64,000 bases of DNA from Arsenophonus sp. aPb (GCF_029873475.1 NZ_CP123499.1:1674001-1738000); one strand, 5' to 3'. Counted from the first letter of the stretch, positions 1 to 9,462 are shown. Notes: generated from the sequence alone by a model not told the origin. Numbers and translations are program-made.

Positions 1-939
1 AATTAAACAACTTAACAATAAACAAAAAATACTAAATGCAAATTTAAACTCGCTACCTGGAATACCATTTAGGTTGACGCCAAATAAGCCGGTTAAAAAG
101 GTTGATGGAAGAAAAACAATCGCTAACATTGACATAGTATAAATTCGTTTATTAGTTGCTTCTGAAATCAATGCATTAATTTCATCGGTTATAACAGCGG
201 TACGAGCAACAAAACCATCTAATTCATCAATACATCGCCCAAGCCTTTCGGCATTTTCCTGCATACGGTGGCGATCGTCATCGCTCATCCATAGAAATTT
301 TTCGGTGGCTAAACGAGCAAAAACATCCCGTTGAGTAGACATATAGCGGCGCACGATAATAATCTGTTTTCTTAATAACGCTAATTTTCCCCGTTCCGGG
401 ATCTCTTCAGTTAATATTTTTTCTTCCATTTTAATTAAACGATCATGCAATATATCGGTAAAATCACTGACTTCATCGTTAATCGAATCAGCGACCTCCA
501 CTAACCATTCTCCGCTCGTTTTTGCGCCAACATGATGAGTTAGATCGTCAATAACAGGCTCAAGGGATTTAACTTTACGGTGGCGACTAGAAATAATTAC
601 CTGATTATTAATATAAATACGAAAGGCAACCAACTGTTCAGGCCGGTCACCGATATTTTTATTAATCGTTTGTAAATTAACCAGTGTGCCATCACCGGTT
701 CTTATTATACGCAACCGATTAATATTTCCAGTTAGTCCATCTTTAATCGTTGAATTGAATAATCCAGAATGCTTTATCCATTGATAACTGGCTTTATTTC
801 TATAATCATAGTGAAGCCAAAACGGCATTTGTGGTGTCGCTTCCGCATTAACATCGATAGCAATAAATCCACCTTCACCATCTAATTGGTATGCATGTAC
901 AGATTCAGAGCCCTGAATTATTGAGCCATAAATAGCCAC
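1..939 (-). CDS. zntB: Zinc/divalent-cation transporter ZntB, CorA family (3' end outside window)
   Basis: CorA/MIT-family inner-membrane transporter that moves Zn2+ across the cytoplasmic membrane. I translated the minus strand from a GTG at 939, preceded by a GGGGG ribosome site 8 nt upstream. The 313 codons to the window edge are open. The family-defining GVNLNGIPG loop, the GxN motif after the first membrane helix (E. coli has GVNLGGIPG), is reached just before the edge, preceded by MLAIVFLPSTFLTGLF. Only the end of the last helix and the short tail are missing, as E. coli ZntB has about 327 residues. The N-terminal part is the soluble cytoplasmic funnel. Partial; identity is firm. Confidence 0.93.
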   Translation of the reverse strand, partial: MAIYGSIIQGSESVHAYQLDGEGGFIAIDVNAEATPQMPFWLHYDYRNKASYQWIKHSGLFNSTIKDGLTGNINRLRIIRTGDGTLVNLQTINKNIGDRPEQLVAFRIYINNQVIISSRHRKVKSLEPVIDDLTHHVGAKTSGEWLVEVADSINDEVSDFTDILHDRLIKMEEKILTEEIPERGKLALLRKQIIIVRRYMSTQRDVFARLATEKFLWMSDDDRHRMQENAERLGRCIDELDGFVARTAVITDEINALISEATNKRIYTMSMLAIVFLPSTFLTGLFGVNLNGIPGSEFKFAFSIFCLLLSCLI

Positions 940-1264
940 AACACATATCCCCCTATTACGGTCAATTTTGTTTTTTCCTTTTAAAAATAGTCCTATTTCT
1001 GTTTAATTAAAGCTTTCTTACTCGATTGTTATATGATTAATTGCGACTAACATTTTATTTTTATGTCGTTAAGCCTTTCTATTCGTCAAAATTCATCACA
1101 AAAATTAATTAAAACAAAAATAAATTAAATTCAAATTAATTAATAATACATTTAAATTCAAGATATTATAATTAAATACAAATTAATAAAAAGTTGATCA
1201 CAAATGAAAAATAATTAAAATAATTAAAATAATTAATCATAGAAACCATAAACTAGGGACAGTT
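940..1264. other. AT-rich intergenic region between zntB and the ail-like gene
   Basis: This divergent spacer of 325 bp contains the promoters of both flanking genes. It is almost entirely A and T, and I cannot pick a convincing -35/-10 pair. I looked for the FnrS sRNA, which neighbours zntB in E. coli, and saw no match. Confidence 0.5.
1210..1236. repeat. Three tandem 9-bp units (aataattaa)
   Basis: Three exact head-to-tail copies of aataattaa lie 29 bp before the ail-like start codon. The unit number could vary by slippage and alter the spacing of promoter elements, but no function is shown by the sequence. Confidence 0.7.
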
Positions 1265-1825
1265 ATGAAAAAAACAGTTATTTTTACCTTAATGACCCAT
1301 TTATTTTTTTCGCCTACAGGATTTTCAGCTTCTCCTCAATCGCAAACCTTCAGTCTAGGCTATTCTAATCTCTATTATCATGGTAATTCTCTTACCGGGT
1401 TAAACCTTAACTATGACTACCAAATAGATAACCATTGGGGAGTATTAACATCGATAAGCTGGAATAAAGGTGTTAATCATTGGTACAGCTTCAATAATCT
1501 CCATCAACTTGTTAAACATAAAGTTAATATTGATTACCTCAGCTTACAAGCCGGCCCCAGTTATCGTTTCAATGATTATTTAACGCTATATAGCACCATC
1601 GGTTTTGCCCGTTTTACCCTAAAAAACACAGAGAAATTTGAGATCGAAAATATAGTGATTGATTCAATGAAACATACCACCGGCCTTAGTTGGGGAGCCG
1701 GAATAAAAATCAACCCGATCAAAATGCTCAGCCTCTATTTAAGCTATGAAGGAGCGAATAGTCATAACGATCACACAAATCCCACAGTCAATGGATTTAA
1801 TATTGGTTTAGGTTATCGATTCTAG
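1265..1825 (+). CDS. Ail/Lom/OmpX-family outer-membrane beta-barrel protein
   Basis: This is an outer-membrane protein of the Ail/Lom/OmpX family, eight-stranded barrels that in Yersinia Ail mediate adhesion and serum resistance. The 186 residues begin with a signal peptide (MKKT, hydrophobic core, cleavage probably after FSA near residue 22). Family marks are GYSNLYY early, NYDYQIDNHWGVL, the AGPSYRFNDYLTLY strand, LSYEGA, and a C-terminal GLGYRF ending in Phe, as needed for Bam-dependent assembly. The start has an AGGGAC ribosome site. It is monocistronic and convergent with mppA. Whether it acts as an adhesin or a structural OmpX cannot be told from sequence, so I give no symbol. Confidence 0.85.
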   Translation: MKKTVIFTLMTHLFFSPTGFSASPQSQTFSLGYSNLYYHGNSLTGLNLNYDYQIDNHWGVLTSISWNKGVNHWYSFNNLHQLVKHKVNIDYLSLQAGPSYRFNDYLTLYSTIGFARFTLKNTEKFEIENIVIDSMKHTTGLSWGAGIKINPIKMLSLYLSYEGANSHNDHTNPTVNGFNIGLGYRF

Positions 1826-1862
1826 TTGTCTAATTTACAATCTTAGTCGCCTGATGATACGT

Positions 1863-1889
1863 CAGGGCATAAATTTCATCACTGCCCTG
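1863..1889. terminator. Hairpin between convergent ail-like gene and mppA
   Basis: CAGGGCA pairs with TGCCCTG over a 13-nt loop. It sits in the 91-bp gap between two convergent genes and could end both, although no strong T-run follows on either strand. Confidence 0.4.
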
Positions 1890-1916
1890 CATTAAGCAGA
1901 CTAATTTAGTATTGAA

Positions 1917-3551
1917 TTAATGTTTAATAACATAAAGTGTATGGCTATAACTTACATTTTCTGGATTATTGACTAGATAGCCCTTTAACCAAGATTTTAT
2001 TAAGTATCCGCGACTATAATAGTAAACCGGTGCAATAGGTGCATGTGTTAACAACATTTTTTCTGCTCGATTATAAAATCGATTACGATTTTTAATACTC
2101 TTTTCCATCATCGCCGAGGCAATAATTTGGTCATAGTCACTATTTTGAAATTTAGCCCAATTACCACGGTTAGAAGATACCATGACATTTAAAAAACTAG
2201 ATGGCTCATTATATTCAGCAACTCTGGCTGCACCCAACACATTAAAATGACCGGAATTACGACTCTCATTGTAAGTTTTCCATTGCTGATTAACCAAAGT
2301 TATCTCAGCACCTAACTTTCTTTTCCACATTGAGGCAATAGCAATAGCCACCTTTTTATTATTTTCTGAATTATTGTAGACAAGAGAAAGCTTTAATGGA
2401 TTATGGCTACTAAATCCCGCTAGATGTAATAGAACTCTAGCTTGTTCGTCCAACTCTTTTTGTCCATAGCCATCATAAAAGCCTCTTTCAGGAGTAAAAT
2501 CTGCAATAACATCTGGTATAAAACGGTAAGCAGCTTTTTCTCCATCAGCTAATATTTTGTTGGTAATAACATCTCTATTAATTGATACAGTTAATGCTCT
2601 TCTTACTCGCCTATCATCAGTGGGTGGCTTTTGGGTATTAAAAACATAGTAATAAGTCGCCAACTGCCCGACTAAATAAAACTCATCCGGTATTTGCTGC
2701 AGCAATTTACTATCTAAATGCTCAGGTAAAAATTCAGTTTCAACAACATCACCGGCAAAATAACTCTGCCATGCGCGAGCACTTTGCTTAATCGGTACAA
2801 AGGTCACCTTAGTTAAAATTGTATTTTTATGATCCCAATAGTATCGATTAGGTTGTAAAATTATTTTTTCGCCAGCAATACGCTCAGTTAGCCTAAAAGC
2901 ACCATTGCCGACTAAGTTAGTCGGTGTGAGCCAATTTTGGCCATATCTAGCAATTATTTTTTGATTAACAGGAAAGAAACTAAAATGACTAGTTAAATTT
3001 AGAAAATAGGGTGCTGGCTGCTCCAAAGTCACTTTCAAAGTATGGTTGTCAAGCGCTTCGACGCCTAACTTTTCAATGGGTAATTCATTATTAATAATTT
3101 TTTGCGCATTTTTAATCCCCGCCAGGGTGGCAAAATAAGCAAATGGTGAGTGATTTACCGGATCAACCAAGCGACGCCAACTATAGACAAAATCTTTAGC
3201 CGTGACAGGGTCACCATTTGACCACTTAGCATCTGGCCTTAAATAAAAAAACCAAATCCGATTACCGGCATTTGTCCAACTATTTGCTACACCTGGAATA
3301 GGACGGCCGGCTTCATTTTGATTAGTTAATCCTTCAAATAAATCACGTATTACATGTGCTTCGGCTAAACCAATCTCGCTAATTGGATCTAAAGAAGCAG
3401 GATCAGCGTTAATTTGCCTAACTACCTCTTGTTTTTCAGCTAATGCATCCCCTCTAGCCACTAACGCAGCTACTGCAGGTTTAGTATTCACGATACAATT
3501 AAAAAAGAATATTGCTAATGCTGTTTTATAGCGAAGCATATAGATTTCCAT
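1917..3551 (-). CDS. mppA: Periplasmic murein-tripeptide-binding protein MppA
   Basis: Periplasmic solute-binding protein of the OppA/SBP_bac_5 family. E. coli MppA binds murein tripeptide (L-Ala-gamma-D-Glu-meso-DAP) and delivers it to the OppBCDF permease for cell-wall recycling. The 544 residues start with a signal sequence and then follow E. coli MppA closely: EKQEVVRQINADPASLDP, VIRDLFEGL, NRIWFFYLRPDAKWSNGDPV, FNTQK, ending SHTLYVIKH (E. coli SRTMYIVKH). The Met at 3551 has an AGGGAT ribosome site; a second Met four codons later is possible. Synteny with tpx and tyrR supports MppA rather than OppA. No opp permease genes lie nearby. Confidence 0.92.
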   Translation of the reverse strand: MEIYMLRYKTALAIFFFNCIVNTKPAVAALVARGDALAEKQEVVRQINADPASLDPISEIGLAEAHVIRDLFEGLTNQNEAGRPIPGVANSWTNAGNRIWFFYLRPDAKWSNGDPVTAKDFVYSWRRLVDPVNHSPFAYFATLAGIKNAQKIINNELPIEKLGVEALDNHTLKVTLEQPAPYFLNLTSHFSFFPVNQKIIARYGQNWLTPTNLVGNGAFRLTERIAGEKIILQPNRYYWDHKNTILTKVTFVPIKQSARAWQSYFAGDVVETEFLPEHLDSKLLQQIPDEFYLVGQLATYYYVFNTQKPPTDDRRVRRALTVSINRDVITNKILADGEKAAYRFIPDVIADFTPERGFYDGYGQKELDEQARVLLHLAGFSSHNPLKLSLVYNNSENNKKVAIAIASMWKRKLGAEITLVNQQWKTYNESRNSGHFNVLGAARVAEYNEPSSFLNVMVSSNRGNWAKFQNSDYDQIIASAMMEKSIKNRNRFYNRAEKMLLTHAPIAPVYYYSRGYLIKSWLKGYLVNNPENVSYSHTLYVIKH

Positions 3552-3699
3552 ATTATATCCCTAGTTTATTATAATTATAGAAAATAATTTGGTTAAAACA
3601 ATTAGATATAACAAGTTGTTGTAACGATTTAGATAGGAAACTTAATTATTTTCATTTAGAATTGTTGAACTAAATGTTATTAAGGGAGGAAAGGATAAG

Positions 3700-4203
3700 A
3701 TGTCAACTAGTACAAATTTCAAAGGGCAACCTGTTGCAATCAATGGCACTTTCTTGCAACCGGGTGATAAAGCTAAAGAATTTACCCTAGTTGCTAACGA
3801 TCTGGCAGAAAAGTCTTTGTCAGATTATCAAGGCAAACGAAAAATTCTTAATATATTTCCCAGTATTGATACCGGTGTCTGTGCTACCTCTGTTCGCAAA
3901 TTTAACCAGTTAGTCAGCCAACTAGAAAACAGCGTTGTATTGTGTATCTCTGCCGATCTTCCTTTTGCACAGAGCCGCTTTTGTGGCGCAGAGGCGCTAG
4001 ATAATGTAGTTACATTATCAATCTTTCGTGCACCAAGTTTCAGTAAAGACTATGGCGTAGAAATGACTTCTGGGCCATTAAAAGGTTTGACCGCTCGTGC
4101 TGTGGTTATTATCGATGAAAATGATAAAGTCATTTATAGTGAATTAGTTGATGAAATTACCCATGAACCCAACTATGATGCTGCTCTTAATGCATTAAGA
4201 TAG
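3700..4203 (+). CDS. tpx: Thiol peroxidase Tpx
   Basis: Atypical two-Cys peroxiredoxin that reduces H2O2 and alkyl hydroperoxides using thioredoxin. The 167 residues match the family length of 167-168. The peroxidatic cysteine is in SIDTGVCATSVRKFN and the resolving cysteine in PFAQSRFCGAEAL, the E. coli Cys61/Cys95 arrangement. The start follows a strong GGGAGG ribosome site. Divergent from mppA and convergent with tyrR, as in E. coli minus the ycj genes that lie between there. Cytoplasmic or periplasmic placement is debated for the family; no signal peptide is seen here. Confidence 0.97.
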   Translation: MSTSTNFKGQPVAINGTFLQPGDKAKEFTLVANDLAEKSLSDYQGKRKILNIFPSIDTGVCATSVRKFNQLVSQLENSVVLCISADLPFAQSRFCGAEALDNVVTLSIFRAPSFSKDYGVEMTSGPLKGLTARAVVIIDENDKVIYSELVDEITHEPNYDAALNALR

Positions 4204-4260
4204 TGATAATAATACTAATGAAAATATCTTTTAATTAAGCTATTTGTGTAGCTTTGATTC

Positions 4261-4285
4261 GATAGCGATAAAACTTATCGCTATC
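4261..4285. terminator. Bidirectional terminator hairpin between tpx and tyrR
   Basis: Perfect 11-bp inverted repeat gatagcgataa / ttatcgctatc with a 3-nt loop, placed between two convergent genes. The T-rich tails are short. Confidence 0.65.
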
Positions 4286-4305
4286 TCAATTTCGGTTACA
4301 CTATA

Positions 4306-5868
4306 TCACTCACCCTCATTCTCTTTTTTATGACTTAATCCATACTCCCGCAACTTATTGGCAATAGCAGTATGCGATACATTAAGCCGCTTTGCTAATT
4401 TACGCGTACTAGGATAATCTTGATAAAGTCGCGCTAATATTGAAGCTTCAAAATGTTTTATCAATTCATCTAACGTGCCATTTAATTGTTCGGCGGAAAA
4501 TAGAGAAATATCTTTTAGATCCGGCAAAATAATATCTTGCGGTGTTAATTCTCGTCCCGCCAACTGAATTAAAGCCTGATAGAGAACATTACGTAGCTGC
4601 CTTACGTTACCAGGCCAATGATAATTGGCAAGATAAGGCGCTAATTTAGGTGAAAGTTTGGGTTTTTCAATGCGTTGTTCCTGTGAAAATTGCCTGACAA
4701 ATTCTTCCGTAAGCGGCATTATATCTGCTTGCCTTTCACGCAACGGGGGCAAGCTTACCGTTAATACATGTAGGCGATAATAAAGATCTTGCCTAAATTG
4801 TCCCTTTTCAACTAATTCCAACAAATTTTTTTGTGTTGCGCAGATCACTCTGACATCAACTTTAACTTCTTGCTCTTCACCTACCCGGCGAAAGGTACCA
4901 TCGTTTAAGAAACGTAACAATTTGATCTGCATTTGTGACGACATTTCGCCAATTTCGTCTAATAAAACAGTCCCCCCATTGGCATACTCAAAAAATCCCT
5001 TTTTGGCCTCAATGGCATTGGGATAAGCCCCTGCTGCGTAACCAAATAGTTCACTTTCTACAACATCCTCTGGCATCGATGCACAATTCAATCCTAAGAA
5101 AGGTTTATTACCTCTCATGCTCTGTAAGTGAGATGCTTTAGCTAAAATATCTTTACCCGTTCCTGTTTCACCAACCAATAGCAACGGTTCATCAAGTAGG
5201 GCTATTTTTTTTAAATGTTCAACTAGCTGGCTCATTTTGGGACTGACCGCAATGATGTGAGCAAAACTATCTGTTTTTTCCTTTTCGTTTGCTTGATACT
5301 GCTGCTCTGCGGGCAACGCCTTTAGTAGAATAATAGCGCCTGCGTTTTCAGTCGAACCCGTGGTTTTATGGTTATTAATTGGCGTAACCTGAAGCAGATA
5401 TTTATTACCTTTAATCAACACTCGTTCAGAATAAGATTGTAAATTATTTTGTTCTAGTAATTTTGCCAAACGCGGATGATTTATTAGCTGATTAAATTTT
5501 TTTTCTTTTAACTGGTTATTATGAATAGCAAACAATTTTAACATCGCAGAATTGGCTAATGCGATATTAGCTTTAGCATTAACCGAAAAAATAGGATCAG
5601 GAAAAGTATTTAATAAAGTCAATAATAGTTTTTTTTCATGTTCAGAAGGCACAAAAGAGACTGTTTTTACATCTTTAACACCGCGAATACGTCGAATTTC
5701 AGTCATTAACTGTTGAAACGTCGTGGTGTCGACTTGAGCAAATTTGAGATAAATATTACGATTTGGTGAAATCTCAATCCCTTCAAGGTCAATGTTTTGT
5801 AAAACAAGTAAATCAAGTAATTCACGTGTTAAACCCATTCGATCTTGGCAAATCACTTCTAATCGCAT
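4306..5868 (-). CDS. tyrR: Transcriptional regulator TyrR of aromatic amino acid genes
   Basis: DNA-binding regulator that represses or activates aromatic amino acid synthesis and transport genes in response to Tyr, Phe or Trp. The 520 residues show an N-terminal ACT domain (MRLEVICQDRMGLTREL), a PAS domain around residues 80-190, an AAA+ domain with Walker A GETGTGKD and Walker B GGTVLLDEIGEMS, and a C-terminal helix-turn-helix (STRKLAKRLNVSHTAIANKL). Where sigma-54 activators have GAFTGA, this protein has GAYPNA, normal for TyrR, which works with sigma-70. E. coli TyrR has 513 residues. Single gene, convergent with tpx. Confidence 0.97.
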   Translation of the reverse strand: MRLEVICQDRMGLTRELLDLLVLQNIDLEGIEISPNRNIYLKFAQVDTTTFQQLMTEIRRIRGVKDVKTVSFVPSEHEKKLLLTLLNTFPDPIFSVNAKANIALANSAMLKLFAIHNNQLKEKKFNQLINHPRLAKLLEQNNLQSYSERVLIKGNKYLLQVTPINNHKTTGSTENAGAIILLKALPAEQQYQANEKEKTDSFAHIIAVSPKMSQLVEHLKKIALLDEPLLLVGETGTGKDILAKASHLQSMRGNKPFLGLNCASMPEDVVESELFGYAAGAYPNAIEAKKGFFEYANGGTVLLDEIGEMSSQMQIKLLRFLNDGTFRRVGEEQEVKVDVRVICATQKNLLELVEKGQFRQDLYYRLHVLTVSLPPLRERQADIMPLTEEFVRQFSQEQRIEKPKLSPKLAPYLANYHWPGNVRQLRNVLYQALIQLAGRELTPQDIILPDLKDISLFSAEQLNGTLDELIKHFEASILARLYQDYPSTRKLAKRLNVSHTAIANKLREYGLSHKKENEGE

Positions 5869-6073
5869 CGCTGAGAACCTTATATCGATATAATTTACTA
5901 TTCAATTAATTAAGTATGCATTTTTATTTAATAAGCTACCATAGAAAATATTTTATCGCATACGCACTAACACAAGAAATTATAAAAGAATAAGCATTAA
6001 TTATTGCTCGCACCATTTAGTCAACACGGAGGATAATTAAAGAATGACGCCATTAAGCTAAATAGTCGATTGG

Positions 6074-7135
6074 TTAAACATTTTTATGTTCAACAGTCTT
6101 TGGCATAATATTTTTTAATTGGCTGAATAATTGACGGCGAAAATCAGCCAATTTCGGTTTATCATCCATCCAGGGTAAAGGACGGCATAACTCCATCGTT
6201 TTAATACCTAACCGAGCCGTTAGTAAACCGGCTCCAATTCCCTGAGCTGCTCGAGTAGAGAGCCTAGCCATGATATCTTGCGATAACCAATCCATACCAA
6301 TTTCACGCACCAACTCACTTGCCCCCGCAAAGGCAATATTAAGCAATACCATTTTGAATAATCTAATACGACTATAATAACCCAGTTCAATCCCATAAAT
6401 AGCAGCAATGCGATTAATTAATCGAATATTGCGCCAGGCAATAAATGCCATGTCGACAATGGCCAATGGACTAACGGCAATCATTAACGCCGATTCAGCG
6501 GATGAGCGATTGATCTCTTTTCTAGCTTGCTCATCTAAAATAGGTTGCACTAATTGACTATAAAGAGTCACAATTTCTTTATCATTATGACTATCATGAA
6601 TGGTTCTCTGCCAACGCTTCATCGCCGGATGATCTAGGCCAATCGCCGATTGTTGGCCTAGCTTTAGACAAAATTCACGCCCACCATGCATACCATAACT
6701 TTGTAAAAATGCTTTGGCCTGGATGCGTTCTTGACTACGTTCTTTTAAATAATAAAGTCGCCGCCATTCGGTTATTATGCTGCCAATAGCGGCAATAATA
6801 ATTAAGCCACCCGCCGTGACAAAAGCTAAAGAAACCCAATCTTGCTTTAACCACGCTTGATAGACCCATTGAGCTGTCTGGGCAAAAAGACTAACCACAA
6901 TTAAGCTAAATGCGATAACCACCAGTTTACGCCAAAAACTATAGCGCGGTTTGAGCGCAGCATTAACCAGTGCCTCAATTTCACCTTCTCGCTCATCATG
7001 TTCTGTTTGCTGTCTGCTAGCGGCGAATTGTTCAGATACTAATGGATCAAATACTTTGGCTTTTTTTAACTTTGGTTGTTTATTTGATGGCAAAGACTCA
7101 TCAAAATCGATGCGGGATTTTAGCGGTTTACTCAT
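6074..7135 (-). CDS. ycjF: YcjF, UPF0283/DUF697 inner-membrane protein
   Basis: Membrane protein of the UPF0283 (DUF697) family, exact role unknown. It is co-expressed with the Psp envelope-stress system in E. coli. The 353 residues (same as E. coli) begin with a polar segment (SKPLKSRIDFDESLPS), followed by two predicted membrane spans at roughly residues 70-90 and 98-118, and a C-terminal DUF697 region with the SPLAIVDMAFIAWRN stretch. Its ATG overlaps the end of ycjX by 4 nt (ATGA), so the two are translationally coupled. It is the last gene of the pspA-pspB-pspC-pspD-ycjX-ycjF run. Confidence 0.93.
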   Translation of the reverse strand: MSKPLKSRIDFDESLPSNKQPKLKKAKVFDPLVSEQFAASRQQTEHDEREGEIEALVNAALKPRYSFWRKLVVIAFSLIVVSLFAQTAQWVYQAWLKQDWVSLAFVTAGGLIIIAAIGSIITEWRRLYYLKERSQERIQAKAFLQSYGMHGGREFCLKLGQQSAIGLDHPAMKRWQRTIHDSHNDKEIVTLYSQLVQPILDEQARKEINRSSAESALMIAVSPLAIVDMAFIAWRNIRLINRIAAIYGIELGYYSRIRLFKMVLLNIAFAGASELVREIGMDWLSQDIMARLSTRAAQGIGAGLLTARLGIKTMELCRPLPWMDDKPKLADFRRQLFSQLKNIMPKTVEHKNV

Positions 7136-8529
7136 TTCAATTTATCTCCGAGTAAAAATTCTAAAGCACTATCCAATCGAATATGAGCAACAGGCTGATC
7201 AGGCGCTGTTTCGCGAGGCCGAAAAGATTCAAAATCAAATCCCTGCTTTAACCAAAAATCAGCATTAGGCAAACGTCTTGGCACCTCGCCAGGGAAAAAG
7301 GTCATTAATTGACCATCACTTAATCTATGTCCCTTTAATGCAGGTAACTGCTCTCCCTGATATTCAATCCTGCCATTTTCCGTCGCCTGAATTGAAGCCA
7401 GCGCGATACAATCCAAGCTGATCCCTTCAAAAGCTGCATTTTGCCAGGCCGCACGAACTAATTGCTGTAGCAATGAGACTAAATTGGCCTGTTGATCATG
7501 GGTTATATGATCAACTTTACTCGCCGCAAAAAGTAATTTATCAATACGAGGTGAGAATATTCGCCGCAATAATGTCCTTTTACCATAATGAAAGCTACGC
7601 ATAATTTGGGTCAACGCGTTCTGCATATCATTAAATGCTGTCGAACCATTATTTAACGCAGTTAAACAGTCAACTAAGACAATTTGCCGATCAAAATGTT
7701 GAAAATATTCTTTATAAAAACGCTTGATAATTTTCTGGCAATAATAGTTATAACGCTGTTGCAGCATACCAATATTAGACTGTTTGTCCGCTTGCTTTAA
7801 TTTCTGTTCATCCGTTGTATCAATATTAAGCCAAGGAAAAAACTGCAATACTGGTGCCCCGGCAAGATCACCAGGTAAAATAAATCGCCCTGGTTGAATA
7901 AAATAGAGTCCCTGTTGTTTACAAAAAACCAAGTAATCGGTATAAGCCTGGGCAACATTGGCTAATAATTTCTCATCAGCCGGCGCAAAAGGATCGCACT
8001 GTTGGCAAAGTTGCAACCATTGCTGTGCTCTTTCATTATTACAGCCTTCTAATAGCTGTTGCATTTGCCGTGACCAACTAAAATAGTCCTGAGTTAACAT
8101 AGGTAGATCCAGCAACCATTCGCCTGGATAGTCAATAATTTCAATATATAAATTAGAAGTCTCTTTAACGTGGCGTAGCAAACTGCGTTGTGATCGATAA
8201 CGCAGTTGTAAACATATTTCACTGATCCCACTAGTAGGAATCGGCCATTGAGGAGGAGAATGGTACAATGCCGCTATACCTTCGTCATAAGCAAAACGAG
8301 GAATATTAAAATGTTTTTGTGGGATCCGTTTTGCACCTAATAGACGACCATCTCTTGCAGCGGAAAAAAGTGGTAAACGCGCGCCACTGTGCACATGCAG
8401 TAACTGACTGACTAGTGACGTGATAAATGCCGTTTTACCACTACGACTAAGCCCAGTAACCGCTATACGGACATGACGATCTACACTTCGATTGACAAGT
8501 TCACTAAGCTCACTTCGCAATCTTTTCAT
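7132..8529 (-). CDS. ycjX: YcjX, DUF463 P-loop GTPase-like protein
   Basis: Cytoplasmic P-loop NTPase of the DUF463 family, conserved with Psp genes, function unproven. I start it at the Met beginning MKRLRSELSELVNR (8529), which matches E. coli YcjX; the 12 upstream codons of the longest reading frame do not. The Walker A motif is GLSRSGKTAF near residue 21, and a DYPGEWLLDLPML segment follows where switch II is expected. It ends GDKLK (E. coli GDKLR). The chosen start lies 20 nt inside pspD and the stop overlaps ycjF by 4 nt, so pspD-ycjX-ycjF look translationally coupled. Confidence 0.93.
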   Translation of the reverse strand: MKRLRSELSELVNRSVDRHVRIAVTGLSRSGKTAFITSLVSQLLHVHSGARLPLFSAARDGRLLGAKRIPQKHFNIPRFAYDEGIAALYHSPPQWPIPTSGISEICLQLRYRSQRSLLRHVKETSNLYIEIIDYPGEWLLDLPMLTQDYFSWSRQMQQLLEGCNNERAQQWLQLCQQCDPFAPADEKLLANVAQAYTDYLVFCKQQGLYFIQPGRFILPGDLAGAPVLQFFPWLNIDTTDEQKLKQADKQSNIGMLQQRYNYYCQKIIKRFYKEYFQHFDRQIVLVDCLTALNNGSTAFNDMQNALTQIMRSFHYGKRTLLRRIFSPRIDKLLFAASKVDHITHDQQANLVSLLQQLVRAAWQNAAFEGISLDCIALASIQATENGRIEYQGEQLPALKGHRLSDGQLMTFFPGEVPRRLPNADFWLKQGFDFESFRPRETAPDQPVAHIRLDSALEFLLGDKLK

Positions 8530-8743
8530 ATTTCTCCCACAACAAATTACGCACAAGTTTAGCAATACCTAGACGTAGCAATGGCTGCATAACTATTAAC
8601 ATAAACCATCGCAAAGGTTTTCGGCTAATATATTTTAACATTAGACCGATTATTCCAGCTGGCGCGTAATCAATAGCCATAATTATGGCTATTCTTGCCG
8701 TCTTTTTGCTCAAAAGCTTAAATTTTTGCCCGCATAACATCAT
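8510..8743 (-). CDS. pspD: Phage-shock protein D
   Basis: Small inner-membrane-associated member of the Psp envelope-stress operon, with a minor or unknown role. The 77 residues resemble E. coli PspD (73) in YAPAGIIG, SRKPLRW and the PLLRLGIAKLV helix. It has one or two hydrophobic segments. Divergence is higher than for the other psp genes. It lies 92 bp downstream of pspC, with a hairpin in between, and overlaps ycjX by 20 nt. Confidence 0.82.
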   Translation of the reverse strand: MMLCGQKFKLLSKKTARIAIIMAIDYAPAGIIGLMLKYISRKPLRWFMLIVMQPLLRLGIAKLVRNLLWEKYEKIAK

Positions 8744-8795
8744 ATTACTCTGCTAAAACATAGGATAATTTTAATTGATAAGGAAAATGATTTTA

Positions 8796-8820
8796 CGGTA
8801 GAGCATCATTTACTCTACCG
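8796..8820 (-). terminator. Intra-operon hairpin between pspC and pspD
   Basis: CGGTAGAG pairs with CTCTACCG over a 9-nt loop in the pspC-pspD gap. On the minus strand it is followed only by an A/T mix (taaaatcatttt), so it may be an attenuator or an mRNA processing/stability site rather than a full terminator. Confidence 0.45.
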
Positions 8821-8835
8821 CAGTTTGCCAAATAG

Positions 8836-9195
8836 TTATAATTTATTGATGCGACTATCAATACTAAAACTATCAGAAGTGATATAGCGTTCCATCTGGC
8901 GCAGTTTTTTTTCACCGGCCTTCAATTGCTGATCAATTTCATTTAGTAACTTAGTTACTTTAACACCAGTATGCGTTTCATCCTGATAACCTATCGGTGA
9001 AGGTTCAATAAAAAACCACATTAACAGATAAATAACGATAGTAATGGCAAAAAATCCCAAAAATAATGCCACAACTGCCAGTGCCCTAACTAAATTCACT
9101 GGTAAATCAAAGTAATGCGCCAGCCCTGCGCAAACACCACCAATCATACGCTGATCAGTAAGTCGATAAAGTTTTCTATCGCCCATTTTTGCCAT
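8836..9195 (-). CDS. pspC: Phage-shock protein C, membrane sensor
   Basis: Inner-membrane sensor that, with PspB, pulls PspA off PspF under envelope stress; it also acts as a toxin-like protein in some species. I start it at the Met of MAKMGDRKLYRL (9195), giving 119 residues, exactly the E. coli length. The ATG overlaps the pspB stop (TAATG). It has a PspC domain (RMIGGVCAGLAHYFDLPVNLVR), a transmembrane helix at roughly residues 40-65, and a conserved C-terminal MERYITSDSF helix that contacts PspA. Confidence 0.95.
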   Translation of the reverse strand: MAKMGDRKLYRLTDQRMIGGVCAGLAHYFDLPVNLVRALAVVALFLGFFAITIVIYLLMWFFIEPSPIGYQDETHTGVKVTKLLNEIDQQLKAGEKKLRQMERYITSDSFSIDSRINKL

Positions 9196-9425
9196 TATAG
9201 TTGCCTCCAATTTGGATGTTCTGCATCCAGAATATCTTCCAGCGCTTTGATCCGTTGCTGCATGCGTTGTGCTCGCTCGGCTAACTGCGTTAGTCGCTGG
9301 ATCTCATTCTGCGTTAATTGACTATGGCTAACACCTTTTTTACCATAGTGGCACCATAACCAAATAGGTAGAATAAAGATAACAAAGATCAATAAAACTA
9401 ACCCAATAAATATAGAGCCCATCAC
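9195..9425 (-). CDS. pspB: Phage-shock protein B
   Basis: Small bitopic inner-membrane partner of PspC in Psp stress sensing. The 76 residues (E. coli 74) begin with one transmembrane helix (FIGLVLLIFVIFILPIWLW), then LTQLAERAQRMQQRIKALEDIL, a leucine-zipper-like amphipathic helix, and end HPNWRQL. The stop codon shares a base with the pspC start. It lies 37 bp downstream of pspA. Confidence 0.96.
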   Translation of the reverse strand: MMGSIFIGLVLLIFVIFILPIWLWCHYGKKGVSHSQLTQNEIQRLTQLAERAQRMQQRIKALEDILDAEHPNWRQL

Positions 9426-9462
9426 ATTTCCTTATTCATCATTAATTTTGGCTACCAAAAGA

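Noticed and set aside
940..1264. FnrS sRNA next to zntB
   Set aside because: None of the E. coli FnrS sequence as I recall it, nor a terminator, is visible here.
4306..5868. Loss of the GAFTGA motif in TyrR
   Set aside because: GAYPNA is the normal TyrR sequence; the protein does not work with sigma-54.
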